From Ginsengibacter hankyongi (GTDB lineage Bacteria; Bacteroidota; Bacteroidia; Chitinophagales; Chitinophagaceae), in NCBI RefSeq assembly GCF_008710285.1, contig NZ_VYQF01000001.1, positions 496,001 through 560,000 on the forward strand: a stretch of 64,000 nucleotides of DNA. Direction: 5' to 3'. The notes under the pieces are model-generated. The model did not search any database, had not been told where the DNA came from, and saw only the letters and a list, made by a program, of their open reading frames with translations. Positions 45,796-54,441 of the stretch are shown piece after piece. How positions within the stretch are numbered: position 1 is the first letter of the stretch; the number at the start of each line of letters is the position of its first letter. Both the position numbers and the translations under genes were made by a program.

Positions 45796-46374
45796 ATGAA
45801 TAACTCAATTAAAATTCTTACTTCCGAAATTATTTGTAAAGGCTGGCATACGCTTAAAAAAGTAACATTTGAATATTTGCAAAAAGATGGAACATGGCAA
45901 ACACAAACCCGGGAAGTGTACGACCGGGGTAACGGAGCGGTAATTTTATTATACAATAAAGATAAAAAGACCATCATCCTCACCCGCCAATTCAGAATGC
46001 CGACGTATGTTAATGGAAACAGCACGGGTATGATGGTGGAAGCCTGCGCCGGTTTATTAGATAATGATAACCCCGAAGATTGTATTAAAAGAGAAACAGA
46101 AGAAGAAACAGGTTACAAAATAAGTGATGTAAAAAAAATATTTGAAGCTTACATGTCGCCCGGCTCGGTAACGGAAATTTTATATTTCTTTATTGCTGAA
46201 TATTCTCAAGACATGAAAGTACACGAGGGCGGCGGTGTTGCTCATGAGCAGGAAAATATTGAAGTTTTGGAAATGGATTTTAATTATGCTTTGAATAGGA
46301 TTGAAACCGGGGAAATAAAAGATGCCAAAACAATATTATTGTTGCAATATATAAGTCTTCATAAAATTTTATGA
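45796..46374 (+). CDS. NUDIX hydrolase, NudK-type (GDP-mannose pyrophosphatase-like)
   Basis: A 192-residue protein close in pattern to NudK: WHTLKKVTFEYLQKDGTWQTQTREVYDRGNGAVILLYN, TRQFRMPTY, and the Nudix box GLLDNDNPEDCIKRETEEETGY with the catalytic RETEEETG intact. The acidic residue expected just after LLDND is Asn here. MSPGSVTEILYFFIAEY follows. It likely hydrolyses a nucleotide sugar such as GDP-mannose. It lies 62 bp after lpxB and 60 bp before the next gene, all on one strand. Confidence 0.88.
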   Translation: MNNSIKILTSEIICKGWHTLKKVTFEYLQKDGTWQTQTREVYDRGNGAVILLYNKDKKTIILTRQFRMPTYVNGNSTGMMVEACAGLLDNDNPEDCIKRETEEETGYKISDVKKIFEAYMSPGSVTEILYFFIAEYSQDMKVHEGGGVAHEQENIEVLEMDFNYALNRIETGEIKDAKTILLLQYISLHKIL

Positions 46375-46434
46375 GTGAGATGAGGAATAGAAATAAAAGA
46401 GCAAAACCAAGACTTTTATAATAAATTATTCACT

Positions 46435-47544
46435 TTGACAACTATCGAAAAAATTCCATCCTCATCTAACCGTTTGGTATCGCTTGACTTTATGCGTGGG
46501 TTAATTATGGTATTCCTTGCGTTAGAAAGTACGGGTCTTTATGAACATCTTGATAAAATGTCAGGCTCTTCTCTATTTAATTCTTTCATACAACAATTTT
46601 TCCATCATCCCTGGAATGGTCTTCATTTTTGGGATCTTATACAGCCTGGTTTTATGTTTATAGCCGGAACTGCAATGGCGTTGTCATTAGAGAAACAATA
46701 CAAACAAGGAGCTAGCTGGAACCAGTCTTTTATAAAAGTTTTGAAAAGAAGCCTGCTGCTTTTCTTCTGGGGAGTGTTGGATTATGCAGTAAAGCGGGAT
46801 GGTAGTTTATCATTCGAATTATGGGATGTTCTTACACAGCTGTCTTTCACAACTTTAGTCACGTTCCTGGTATTCAGGTGGTCCTATTTTAGGCAAATTA
46901 TCACCTGCATCTCGTTGCTGCTTCTTACAGAATATTTATACCGCCTCACAAATATTCCTGGTTTTAACCAACCGTTTGTTGATCAGCATAATTTTGGAAA
47001 TTACACGGATCTGCTCCTGATGAATAAAATAAATAAGGGTGGCTGGGTTGCCATTAATTGTATCCCGACAGCGGTGCACACAATTGCCGGAGCGATGGTT
47101 GGTAAAATATTACTGCAAACCCGCAAAATAAAGTGGATTGTTATATGGGGCAGTATTACTTTAATTACAGGTTACCTGCTAAATATCATCCACCTGACAC
47201 CCATTATCAAGAGAATTGCCACGAGTTCATTTACTCTCGCATCGCTGGGTTGGTGTTTGTTAGCCTATGCATTTATTTACTGGTGGATTGATATAAAAGA
47301 GCATAAAAAATATCTTTCCTTTTTTACTATTGTTGGAATGAACTCTTTATTTATCTATTTGTTTTTTGAAATTGTCGGAAGCCGGTGGTTCAATAATTAT
47401 GTAGGGGATATCACAAATGGCTTAATGGGTTTTATGGCAACTCCTGAAAATATAAAATTGATTATTACATCATTAGCCATATTCGCACTCGAGTGGTATA
47501 TGTGTTACTTTCTCTACAAGAAAAAGGTGTTTATAAAGTTGTAA
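46435..47544 (+). CDS. Acyltransferase-like membrane protein (HGSNAT/NagX-like, DUF5009 type)
   Basis: A 369-residue protein with about 10 helices. The N-terminus RLVSLDFMRGLIMVFLALE, then WDLIQPGFMFIAGTAMALSL and RSLLLFFWGVLDYA, are typical of the heparan-alpha-glucosaminide N-acetyltransferase-like family; GMNSLFIYLFFEIVG near the end is also conserved. The frame has no ATG before these motifs. I place the start at TTG 46435; the frame is open to 46384, so a slightly earlier non-ATG start cannot be excluded. It may transfer acetyl groups across the membrane to a periplasmic glycan; substrate unknown. Confidence 0.82.
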   Translation: MTTIEKIPSSSNRLVSLDFMRGLIMVFLALESTGLYEHLDKMSGSSLFNSFIQQFFHHPWNGLHFWDLIQPGFMFIAGTAMALSLEKQYKQGASWNQSFIKVLKRSLLLFFWGVLDYAVKRDGSLSFELWDVLTQLSFTTLVTFLVFRWSYFRQIITCISLLLLTEYLYRLTNIPGFNQPFVDQHNFGNYTDLLLMNKINKGGWVAINCIPTAVHTIAGAMVGKILLQTRKIKWIVIWGSITLITGYLLNIIHLTPIIKRIATSSFTLASLGWCLLAYAFIYWWIDIKEHKKYLSFFTIVGMNSLFIYLFFEIVGSRWFNNYVGDITNGLMGFMATPENIKLIITSLAIFALEWYMCYFLYKKKVFIKL

Positions 47545-47613
47545 CAGATGGCAGGAATTTTACGAAGCGTTATCAATTTACATAAATCTTAATGAACGCT
47601 TTCCCTAAATAAT

Positions 47614-47650
47614 AAAGCTTTTGAAAAGTTGTGAACTTCTCAAAAGCTTT
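47614..47650. terminator. Bidirectional terminator between convergent genes
   Basis: AAAGCTTTTGA (47614-47624) and its exact complement (47640-47650), with an inner AAGTT-GTG-AACTT stem. It serves the plus-strand gene ending at 47544 and the minus-strand TolC gene ending at 47678. Confidence 0.85.
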
Positions 47651-47677
47651 TATCAAATCATAGCTCTTAAATCTAAA

Positions 47678-49093
47678 TTACCATAACGATTTTCCCTTGT
47701 AATAATCGAGGATTTTTGCTCTCAACACAAAATTATATTTGGAAACAATTAGATTTATATTAGTTGCGTTTAAATTATTTTTTGCAATCAAATAAATATC
47801 AGAAGTAATAGCTCCCGCATCAAACTTCGCCTGTGCTGCTTTAAAAGATTCAGTGAAAGATTGCACCTGGTCAAGCAGGATTGAGTATTTATTCGATGTG
47901 TTTTTAAAATTAACATATGCCTGCTCTATCGACTGCTGCAACAGGGTTTTAGTATTTTGCTCAACAAGCTGTGTTACCTTAAATTGAATTTTTGCCGTAC
48001 GAACCCTGCTCCTGGCCCGCGCTCCGTTAAATATCGGGATTGACAAGCCAAGTCCTACATATTTCGAAAGATTATTATTGAACTGGGTACCGAAAGAAAC
48101 TTTTTCGGTGTTATAAGTATTTTGCTTCGTCATCACAGGGATTTGCGAGCCATTCACAATTACATAATCATTAGAAGCAACATCCTGGGAATTTAACAAG
48201 ATAGAGTTTGTAATAGCACTGGAATAATTACTTCCTATACTGCCATTTAATGACAATGTTGGATACAATTGGCCCTGCAATGCACGGACATATTTTTCCG
48301 CACTTTCCGTACGGAAATGAACTGCTTTTATTTGAGCAAATTGTTGCAATGCTGTATCATAAATTTTAGATGGATCAGCTTCATAATATAAATTAAACAC
48401 ATCTTCCGAAAGCCGTTCTACTTCAAGACTATCGCTATAAGGTATATTAAGCAACTGTGCAAGAGAAAGCTTTGCCACAGCGATTGATGCGACATTATCA
48501 GCAATATTTAACTGATCTGTGCCTAATTGTCCTTTTAAAGTATAATAATCAGATGGAGAAATAGAACCCGCTGCATTTTTTAAAGAGTCTATGTCTACTT
48601 GACGACGCGTCGCTTCTTCCTGTAGTCTGGCATTTTGCAATAAATCTTCTGCGCTTAATACATTCAAATAAGCCAGGATAATATTAATAGTTAGATTATC
48701 CTTCGACTGCTGCAATTCCATCTTTGATGCTTCATAAGCTAATGCATTTGATTTAATGTCGTTTTGCAACGCAAGGCCATTGAATAATGTAACATTAGCG
48801 GTTATCCCATAATTAGAAGAGTTAATATTTTGATTGATAAATGCATTAGTAATCGGGTCATTGGTTCTGCCTGAATTGATGCCATAATTAGCAGATGCAT
48901 TTACATTAGGCAGCATACTAAGCTTTGATTGTTGCATGGTAATGTGTGCCTGCTGGCTTGAAAGATCGGCTTTGTTTACGTCAATATTGTTTGCAATACC
49001 CATTTCGATTGCCTGCCGTAAGGTTAGTTTGCTTTGTGCCTTTACAAAACTTATTGTCAGAAGAAAAAATATTATTGAACAAATTCTTTTCAT
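47678..49093 (-). CDS. TolC-family outer membrane efflux protein
   Basis: A 471-residue protein with a signal peptide (ICSIIFFLLTISFVKAQ) and the duplicated OEP organisation. The first repeat starts LTLRQAIEMGIANNIDVNKA and contains GINSGRTNDP and NVTLFNGL. The second starts near KAVHFRTESAEKYVRALQGQLYPTLSLNGS with LGLSIPIFNGARARSRVRTAK, then helical hairpins to the end. It should form the outer membrane exit duct. It lies 46 bp downstream of the ABC ATPase gene in the same direction, so the two form one unit. No adaptor (HlyD/RND-MFP) gene is in the window. Confidence 0.93.
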   Translation of the reverse strand: MKRICSIIFFLLTISFVKAQSKLTLRQAIEMGIANNIDVNKADLSSQQAHITMQQSKLSMLPNVNASANYGINSGRTNDPITNAFINQNINSSNYGITANVTLFNGLALQNDIKSNALAYEASKMELQQSKDNLTINIILAYLNVLSAEDLLQNARLQEEATRRQVDIDSLKNAAGSISPSDYYTLKGQLGTDQLNIADNVASIAVAKLSLAQLLNIPYSDSLEVERLSEDVFNLYYEADPSKIYDTALQQFAQIKAVHFRTESAEKYVRALQGQLYPTLSLNGSIGSNYSSAITNSILLNSQDVASNDYVIVNGSQIPVMTKQNTYNTEKVSFGTQFNNNLSKYVGLGLSIPIFNGARARSRVRTAKIQFKVTQLVEQNTKTLLQQSIEQAYVNFKNTSNKYSILLDQVQSFTESFKAAQAKFDAGAITSDIYLIAKNNLNATNINLIVSKYNFVLRAKILDYYKGKSLW

Positions 49094-49139
49094 TTTCGTG
49101 TAATCGTATTAGTTAGTAATTTTATTTTCGTTTAATTTT

Positions 49140-49808
49140 TTAAGATTCTTTTTCAATTCTTCCATCTAACAGGTGAATAATTCTCGACCCATAAGCCGCA
49201 TTTTTTTCTGAATGCGTAACCTGTACGATAGTAACGCCTTCTTTGTTCAACTCAGTAAAAATTTCCATAATCTCCTCCCCTTGTTTTGAATTTAAATTAC
49301 CCGTTGGTTCATCCGCTAAGATCAATTTTGGCTTCACGATCAATGCCCTTGCAATTCCCACCAGTTGTTGCTGGCCACCGGAAAGGTTATTCGGAAACAA
49401 ATCTTTTTTACCCACAATCTGGAAGCGGTCCAGCATATCAGCAACCATTGCTTTTCTTTCGCCGGATTTTATATTTTGATAGATTAGTGGTGTTTCAATA
49501 TTTTCATAAACCGTAAGCTCATCAATTAAATGATATGCCTGGAACACAAAGCCGATATGGCTTTTATAAATTTCCGAACGTTGCTTTTCTTTAAGCTTAA
49601 ACACGTCCTGGTCCATGAAAATATATTCACCTTCGTTAGCTTCGTCGAGCATGCCCATTACATTAAGTAAGGTTGATTTACCCGATCCGGACGGCCCCAT
49701 AATAGAAAGAAATTCTCCCTGTTTTATATTAAGATTAATGTCTTTTAAAATAAAGGTGCGGTTACTTCCTGTATTAAACCATTTGTAAATATTTTTTAGC
49801 TGAATCAT
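49140..49808 (-). CDS. ABC transporter ATP-binding protein (LolD/MacB type)
   Basis: A 222-residue ATPase: Walker A GPSGSGKST (about residues 38-46), Q-loop FVFQAYHLIDELTVYEN, signature LSGGQQQLVGIARAL, Walker B LILADEPTGNLNS and the H-loop VTHSEK. Length and sequence fit ATPases that pair with MacB/FtsX-type permeases. The four permease genes upstream (51983-62974) have no ATPase of their own, so this one probably serves them. It has a sigma-54-like promoter and an upstream inverted repeat that match those of the permease operon. It is followed by a TolC gene. Confidence 0.95.
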   Translation of the reverse strand: MIQLKNIYKWFNTGSNRTFILKDINLNIKQGEFLSIMGPSGSGKSTLLNVMGMLDEANEGEYIFMDQDVFKLKEKQRSEIYKSHIGFVFQAYHLIDELTVYENIETPLIYQNIKSGERKAMVADMLDRFQIVGKKDLFPNNLSGGQQQLVGIARALIVKPKLILADEPTGNLNSKQGEEIMEIFTELNKEGVTIVQVTHSEKNAAYGSRIIHLLDGRIEKES

Positions 49809-49868
49809 TTTGTATTTTTTTGTTTAGAGTCTAAAGTTCAGAATTTAAAATTATAGTTACTCTGAATT

Positions 49869-49884
49869 TTCAACCTTCATACCA
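49869..49884 (-). promoter_or_regulatory. Sigma-54-like -24/-12 promoter of the ATPase-TolC operon
   Basis: On the minus strand TGGTATGAAGGTTGAA: TGGTATG matches TGGYAYR of the -24 box and TTGAA the -12 box (consensus TTGCW), with the normal 10 nt between GG and GA. It is about 60 nt before the ATG. The same element, with one base changed, precedes the permease operon. Confidence 0.6.
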
Positions 49885-49937
49885 ATGATGTATACCATTG
49901 ATACAGAACGATTTAGGGCAAATATTAATCCGTCATG

Positions 49938-49973
49938 TGTCCGATTATGAACACTTCATTTAAAAAGCGGACA
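49938..49973 (-). promoter_or_regulatory. Upstream activator-like inverted repeats of the ATPase-TolC operon
   Basis: TGTCCGATTATGAACA (49938-49953) is an imperfect TGTYC-N6-GAACA palindrome, followed by CGGACAGTTTGA (from 49968). It lies 54 bp upstream of the -24 box, the usual enhancer distance for NtrC-type regulators. The equivalent site before the permease operon is a perfect TGTTC-N6-GAACA. Confidence 0.55.
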
Positions 49974-50143
49974 GTTTGACAACGGGTTTCTCAGCTATTC
50001 CCTGAGTCCGGAGATGGCGTATAGTCAAACAGCGTATCATGATAACAGGGTCAAAACTGACAATTCGGAAATGCAAGGCACATAACTCGCAGTCATTAAC
50101 GCATTAGTGGAAGAAGTTATAAATTAATAATACCGGGAAATCT

Positions 50144-51796
50144 CTATTGTTGCCACACTTTTTTATCTCCTGGTACATCAATGAGGTTGTATGTAACTAC
50201 AGGCTTAAATTCATACTGAAGCCCTTTTTTTAATCCATCTATCGTTACCCGGAAATCTCCGTTTGATCCAATGGGAACTTTGGCTGAATGTATCCAGGGT
50301 CCTGCATACAGATCTTCGGTTTGGCCATTGTAAACACGATACCAGAATGAAGCCCTCATGTTTTTATCACCGCGGTAATTATTAACTTTACCATTTAATA
50401 TGGCCTTAGTATTTGATGCAGACTTTGCACTTAAAGTATTTACCTGCACTGCGTGGATTGCAGGAGACACGTTTTCAATTTTAATAACAACCGGGTTCGG
50501 CCAATGGTGATCATCGTAAATGCGTTGAGTTTTTACAACAGATAATACCAGGCCGGTATCAGTTTGATTAAACATACAACTAACATCTTTACCCGGTCGG
50601 TATTCCTGTATCAAACTATTTTGGCCTAACACGCTCACTTTTGTTGCTGCACCTGCATACACTGAATGTAAGGTAAATGACCTTCGGTCACCTTCCTTCC
50701 AGGAAGCAGCGTCTGTCACAATAACGTATACCGTTTTATTATCAAGGCTTTTCGTGTACCATATATTTTTTTCATTGGTGATTACCCATGGACGCACGCT
50801 ATCAACAGCCTCCCGGTTAACAAAATACCAGGCCGCCATTTCCCGCAACCTGCCCTCTTGTTCATCAGCTATTTCGCCGTTTGCTTTCGGTCCAATATTC
50901 AATAAAAGCGAACCTCCCTTGCTCCTTGCTTCAATTAGTAATTCGATAAGATTAGTTCCGGATTTATACCTGTCGTTAGTAGGCTGATATTGCCAGGCTG
51001 TGCCCATAGTAATGCAGGATAGCCATGGTTCATTCATGGTTACTCCGGGTAACATTTGTTCGGGTGTTTTTAAGGCACCTCTTGTTATTAAAATATCGGG
51101 CTGAAGTTTCCAACAGGTCTCTTTGACAATTTCTTTTGGCTCTCCATCAATAAACAACAAATCAATTTTGCCATAATTGGTCATTAATTCTTCACACTGT
51201 TTCCTAGTAAAATCATCATACTCCTTTCTAACTGCATGGTTCATTACAACATTATCGCGACTGATAGGAAGATGATGTTTATACAGGAAGTTGAAATCTT
51301 CAGGCGAAAAATAAAACCCAACCTGCAGGCCAGCCCTGCGTGTTGCCTCCACCATTTCGCGGAGAATATCTTTATGATATGGTGTATTCATAACATTAAA
51401 ATCAGTCGTCTTCGTATCCCACATGCAAAATCCCGAATGGTGTTTTGTAGTGAACATGATATACTTCATGCCAGCCAGCTTTGCCAGCGTAACAATTTCG
51501 TCTGGATCAAATTTTTTAGGATTAAATACGGCGGGTAATTCTGAAAAGTACCGTTGCGCGTAATCGTTAGACGCCCCAACCAGTGAGTGGCTGATCACGA
51601 TACCCAGTGATACATCTACACCAAAATGAATAAACAAACCATCATCGGTATTTTGAAGCCATTCTTCCCGTTCGGGCTTATTGAGATTGTAGTGACTGGA
51701 GTCGTTGTCAGTTACAACATCATTTTGCGCAAAACAATTGCATGATAAACAAATGGAAGCATACGCGAAAATATTAATCAATAGTTTCATGGTCAT
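50144..51796 (-). CDS. Alpha-L-fucosidase (GH29), secreted
   Basis: A 550-residue protein with a signal peptide (INIFAYASICLSCNCFAQ); ATG at 51796 or 51790. The GH29 catalytic domain shows WLQNTDDGLFIHFGVD, FNPKKFDPDEIVTLAKLAGMKYIMFTTKHHSGFCMWDTKTTDFNV with the His-His substrate site, and IDLLFIDGEP with the nucleophile Asp. GGSLLLNIGPKANGEI closes the catalytic domain. A beta-sandwich C-terminal part and an extra domain follow from about residue 440. It cleaves terminal alpha-L-fucose from glycans. Its location between ABC permease and ATPase genes is odd; a terminator upstream separates it from the permease operon. Confidence 0.92.
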   Translation of the reverse strand: MTMKLLINIFAYASICLSCNCFAQNDVVTDNDSSHYNLNKPEREEWLQNTDDGLFIHFGVDVSLGIVISHSLVGASNDYAQRYFSELPAVFNPKKFDPDEIVTLAKLAGMKYIMFTTKHHSGFCMWDTKTTDFNVMNTPYHKDILREMVEATRRAGLQVGFYFSPEDFNFLYKHHLPISRDNVVMNHAVRKEYDDFTRKQCEELMTNYGKIDLLFIDGEPKEIVKETCWKLQPDILITRGALKTPEQMLPGVTMNEPWLSCITMGTAWQYQPTNDRYKSGTNLIELLIEARSKGGSLLLNIGPKANGEIADEQEGRLREMAAWYFVNREAVDSVRPWVITNEKNIWYTKSLDNKTVYVIVTDAASWKEGDRRSFTLHSVYAGAATKVSVLGQNSLIQEYRPGKDVSCMFNQTDTGLVLSVVKTQRIYDDHHWPNPVVIKIENVSPAIHAVQVNTLSAKSASNTKAILNGKVNNYRGDKNMRASFWYRVYNGQTEDLYAGPWIHSAKVPIGSNGDFRVTIDGLKKGLQYEFKPVVTYNLIDVPGDKKVWQQ

Positions 51797-51812
51797 TTCT
51801 TGCTAATGTAAT

Positions 51813-51840
51813 AAAAAAGAGGGTAGCATTAATGCCCTCT
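51813..51840 (-). terminator. Intrinsic terminator of the permease operon
   Basis: Minus-strand AGAGGG (rc of 51835-51840) and CCCTC (51819-51823), with GCATTAATGC inside and six U after. It lies between the last permease gene and the fucosidase gene. Confidence 0.75.
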
Positions 51841-51982
51841 CGTGTTTTAACTTAGGATTGCTTGCTTATGAGAAATTTAAAAATTATTGTTTGTCCCACC
51901 AAACTCTTGTCAGCAAATCGTCTTGGTCCTTGCTTGCCTTTTGAATCGTTAAATTAAACTTTTATTATTTGGATCGTTCCAC

Positions 51983-54382
51983 TCATTCTGATTTTAAACT
52001 CTTCACCGGATTGGATAAAGCAACTTTTACGGAATGATAACCTACGGTGCATAAAGCAATGAAGGCTGTAACGAAAGCTGTTACAATAAATATATATAGC
52101 TGAACAGGTATGCGAAAGGCAAAATCCTGCAACCATTTATTTCCGGCCCACCATGCGAGAGGAATTGCGATAAGTATAGCAATACCTATTAACTGCAAAA
52201 AGTTTTTTGCAATAAGAAAAGTGATACTGCTTATGTCGGCTCCCAACACTCGTCTTATCCCTATTTCTTTTGTTCGTTGAACTGTTGTAAATGCCGCAAG
52301 GCCAAATAAACCTAAGCATGCAAGTACAATGGCAAGCGTTGCTGCTACGCCAAGCAATAACGAAGAGCGTTGTTCAGCAAGATATAAGTTGTTATAATCA
52401 TCATCAAGAAAATGGTAAGTAAATGGTCTTCCGGGAATACGTTGCTTCCAAACTGCTTCAAGTCTCCCTAATGTCGCTTTCATATCGTTGCCGGCTAGAC
52501 GCAACATGAAGGTGCGCGAAAAACCACGCCCAAGAAAAATAAGCAAAGGCCCAATCGGCTCATGCAAGCTGCTAAAATTAAAATCCTTTATCACGCCGAT
52601 AACCGGCCCGGTGACTCCTTTTGAAATAATTTTACCTATCGCTTGCTCCGGTGTCCATCCTATTGTCCTGGCCAGCGTTTCATTAATAATATAGGGTAAA
52701 TGATAATTAGCATCATTATTATTAGTGTCCATCATTGCAAAGTCTGATTGCTGAAAATCGCGGCCTGCCAGTAATTGCATCTTCATTGTTTTAGTAAAAT
52801 CCAAATCAACAGGCATCGCATTTAATGAAATGTTATGCTCTCCCCTTTCATCAATTGCAGTAATTCCATCTCCCCATTGGACATGTTCAGGAGTTTCATA
52901 AGAAGCAGTAACAGCGGTCACTCCCGGCACCAAAGCTAAAGCATTTTTTATGCTCTGAAAATCCTGCAACATGTTGCCACCTATTGGCAGCACAACAACA
53001 TGGTCTTTATCATAGCCCAAATTTTTCGTCTGCAAATAATGCATCTGCTGTAAAATGATAACGGTATAAATAATCAGGAAAACCGAAATACCAAACTGTG
53101 CAACGATCAATACTTTTCTTAAAAAATTATTACCACCCGTAAACGAAAATCCCTTCTTTAGCACACCTATAACTTGTGTTCCTGATAAAACCAAAGCGGG
53201 ATATAGTCCTGCAAAAAAACTTACCAGTAAAGAAAATATTACCAGGGTAACAATCGGCAGAGGCTGTAATAAGTTGCCTGCATTAAATTGCCTGCCGGTT
53301 ATCGCATTAAAATAAGGAATTAAAAATATGCTTGATAGTAATGCCAATGCAGCAGCTATAAAAGTAATGATTGACGATTCGCTCATGAACTGTACAAAAA
53401 TCTGCCGCTTTGTTGCGCCTATAACTTTGCGAATCCCGATTTCTCCGCTTCTACCTGCAGATTGCGCCGTGGCAAGATTAGTATAATTGGCGCAAGCAAT
53501 AATTAAAATCAACAACGCAATAACAGAAAACATATAAATGTAAGTAATGCTGCCGTTAGGCTCAAAACCTGCAAGAGATGAATATAAATGCACTTTGGTA
53601 AGCGGTTCAAAATGATAAGTTAGATAATCGTTTCCTTCCATGCGTGCATCTTTTCTAATGGCGGGTGTTTTCATGTATTCACTTACCTGTTGATGAAAAG
53701 AAGCGATACTTTTTTCGTCACTTAATAAAAAATAAGTGATCCAGTTAGCCGTCCACCAGGTTTCGTTTTTTACTCCATTGCCAAGATTATAAAACTGGGT
53801 TGCAAAGTCAAATTTTATCTGTGAGTTCTGCGGCACGTCTTCGCATACTGCAGATACTCTTAAATCTTTTCCGCCGCTGGTGAGGGTTTTACCAACAGGG
53901 TCTTCATCACCAAAATATTTTTTAGCCATGGATTGCGTGATAACAATTTTATCAGGCGCATCCAAAGCAGTAGCTGCATCGCCTTCAATAATATGAAAAG
54001 AAAATATTTTAAAGAAAGGCTCATCGGCATAAAGTATGCGTGGTTCATCAAATATTTTATCACCGCCTTTTACAACATTATGGCTTATAAAAGTTCGTGC
54101 ATACTCCTTCACCAACGGAAATGTCCTTTTGAAATGCGGGCCAACTTTCGTGCCTGTAGTTGCTGTTTTATTTACTGTTCCTGCATTGGAATATTCCATC
54201 GTAGCACGAACAATACGGCCAGCGTTTGCATTGAATTTATCATAGCTCAATTCGTGATGAATATAAACGCCGATTAACAAACAAGCGGCTAAGCCTACCG
54301 TTAGTCCGAAAATATTAATGATGGAGTAAAGCTTGTTCTTACGAAGATTACGCAATGCCGTTTTAAGATAATTTTTAAACAT
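51983..54382 (-). CDS. ABC transporter permease, double MacB/FtsX type (fourth of four)
   Basis: A 799-residue inner membrane protein with two MacB_PCD-FtsX halves. Helix 1 follows FKNYLKTALRNLRKNKLYSIINIFGLTVGL. A periplasmic domain (about 45-270) leads to three helices with ARSGEIGIRKVIGATKRQIFVQFMSES. A second periplasmic domain (about 430-660) leads to VQRTKEIGIRRVLGADISSI and the final helices, ending NPVKSLKSE. The two GIRKV/GIRRV coupling loops are where an ATPase docks. It is the last gene of the five-gene operon (59 bp after the previous permease). Export or envelope-lipid handling is likely; the substrate is unknown. Confidence 0.93.
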   Translation of the reverse strand: MFKNYLKTALRNLRKNKLYSIINIFGLTVGLAACLLIGVYIHHELSYDKFNANAGRIVRATMEYSNAGTVNKTATTGTKVGPHFKRTFPLVKEYARTFISHNVVKGGDKIFDEPRILYADEPFFKIFSFHIIEGDAATALDAPDKIVITQSMAKKYFGDEDPVGKTLTSGGKDLRVSAVCEDVPQNSQIKFDFATQFYNLGNGVKNETWWTANWITYFLLSDEKSIASFHQQVSEYMKTPAIRKDARMEGNDYLTYHFEPLTKVHLYSSLAGFEPNGSITYIYMFSVIALLILIIACANYTNLATAQSAGRSGEIGIRKVIGATKRQIFVQFMSESSIITFIAAALALLSSIFLIPYFNAITGRQFNAGNLLQPLPIVTLVIFSLLVSFFAGLYPALVLSGTQVIGVLKKGFSFTGGNNFLRKVLIVAQFGISVFLIIYTVIILQQMHYLQTKNLGYDKDHVVVLPIGGNMLQDFQSIKNALALVPGVTAVTASYETPEHVQWGDGITAIDERGEHNISLNAMPVDLDFTKTMKMQLLAGRDFQQSDFAMMDTNNNDANYHLPYIINETLARTIGWTPEQAIGKIISKGVTGPVIGVIKDFNFSSLHEPIGPLLIFLGRGFSRTFMLRLAGNDMKATLGRLEAVWKQRIPGRPFTYHFLDDDYNNLYLAEQRSSLLLGVAATLAIVLACLGLFGLAAFTTVQRTKEIGIRRVLGADISSITFLIAKNFLQLIGIAILIAIPLAWWAGNKWLQDFAFRIPVQLYIFIVTAFVTAFIALCTVGYHSVKVALSNPVKSLKSE

Positions 54383-54441
54383 TCTATTTTATTTATGATA
54401 TAATTTTAATTTGATAATTTTCATTCACCGTTCACCATTTG

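Larger units (their letters stand above)
49809..50143. other. Regulatory intergenic region upstream of the ABC ATPase
   Basis: No gene. It holds the sigma-54-like promoter (49869-49884) and the upstream inverted repeat sites (49938-49973). The remainder up to the GH29 stop has no recognised feature. Confidence 0.6.

Noticed and set aside
47678-49808. MacAB-TolC macrolide exporter
   Set aside because: The ATPase is separate from the permeases, no MacA-type adaptor is present, and sequence alone does not show a macrolide substrate.
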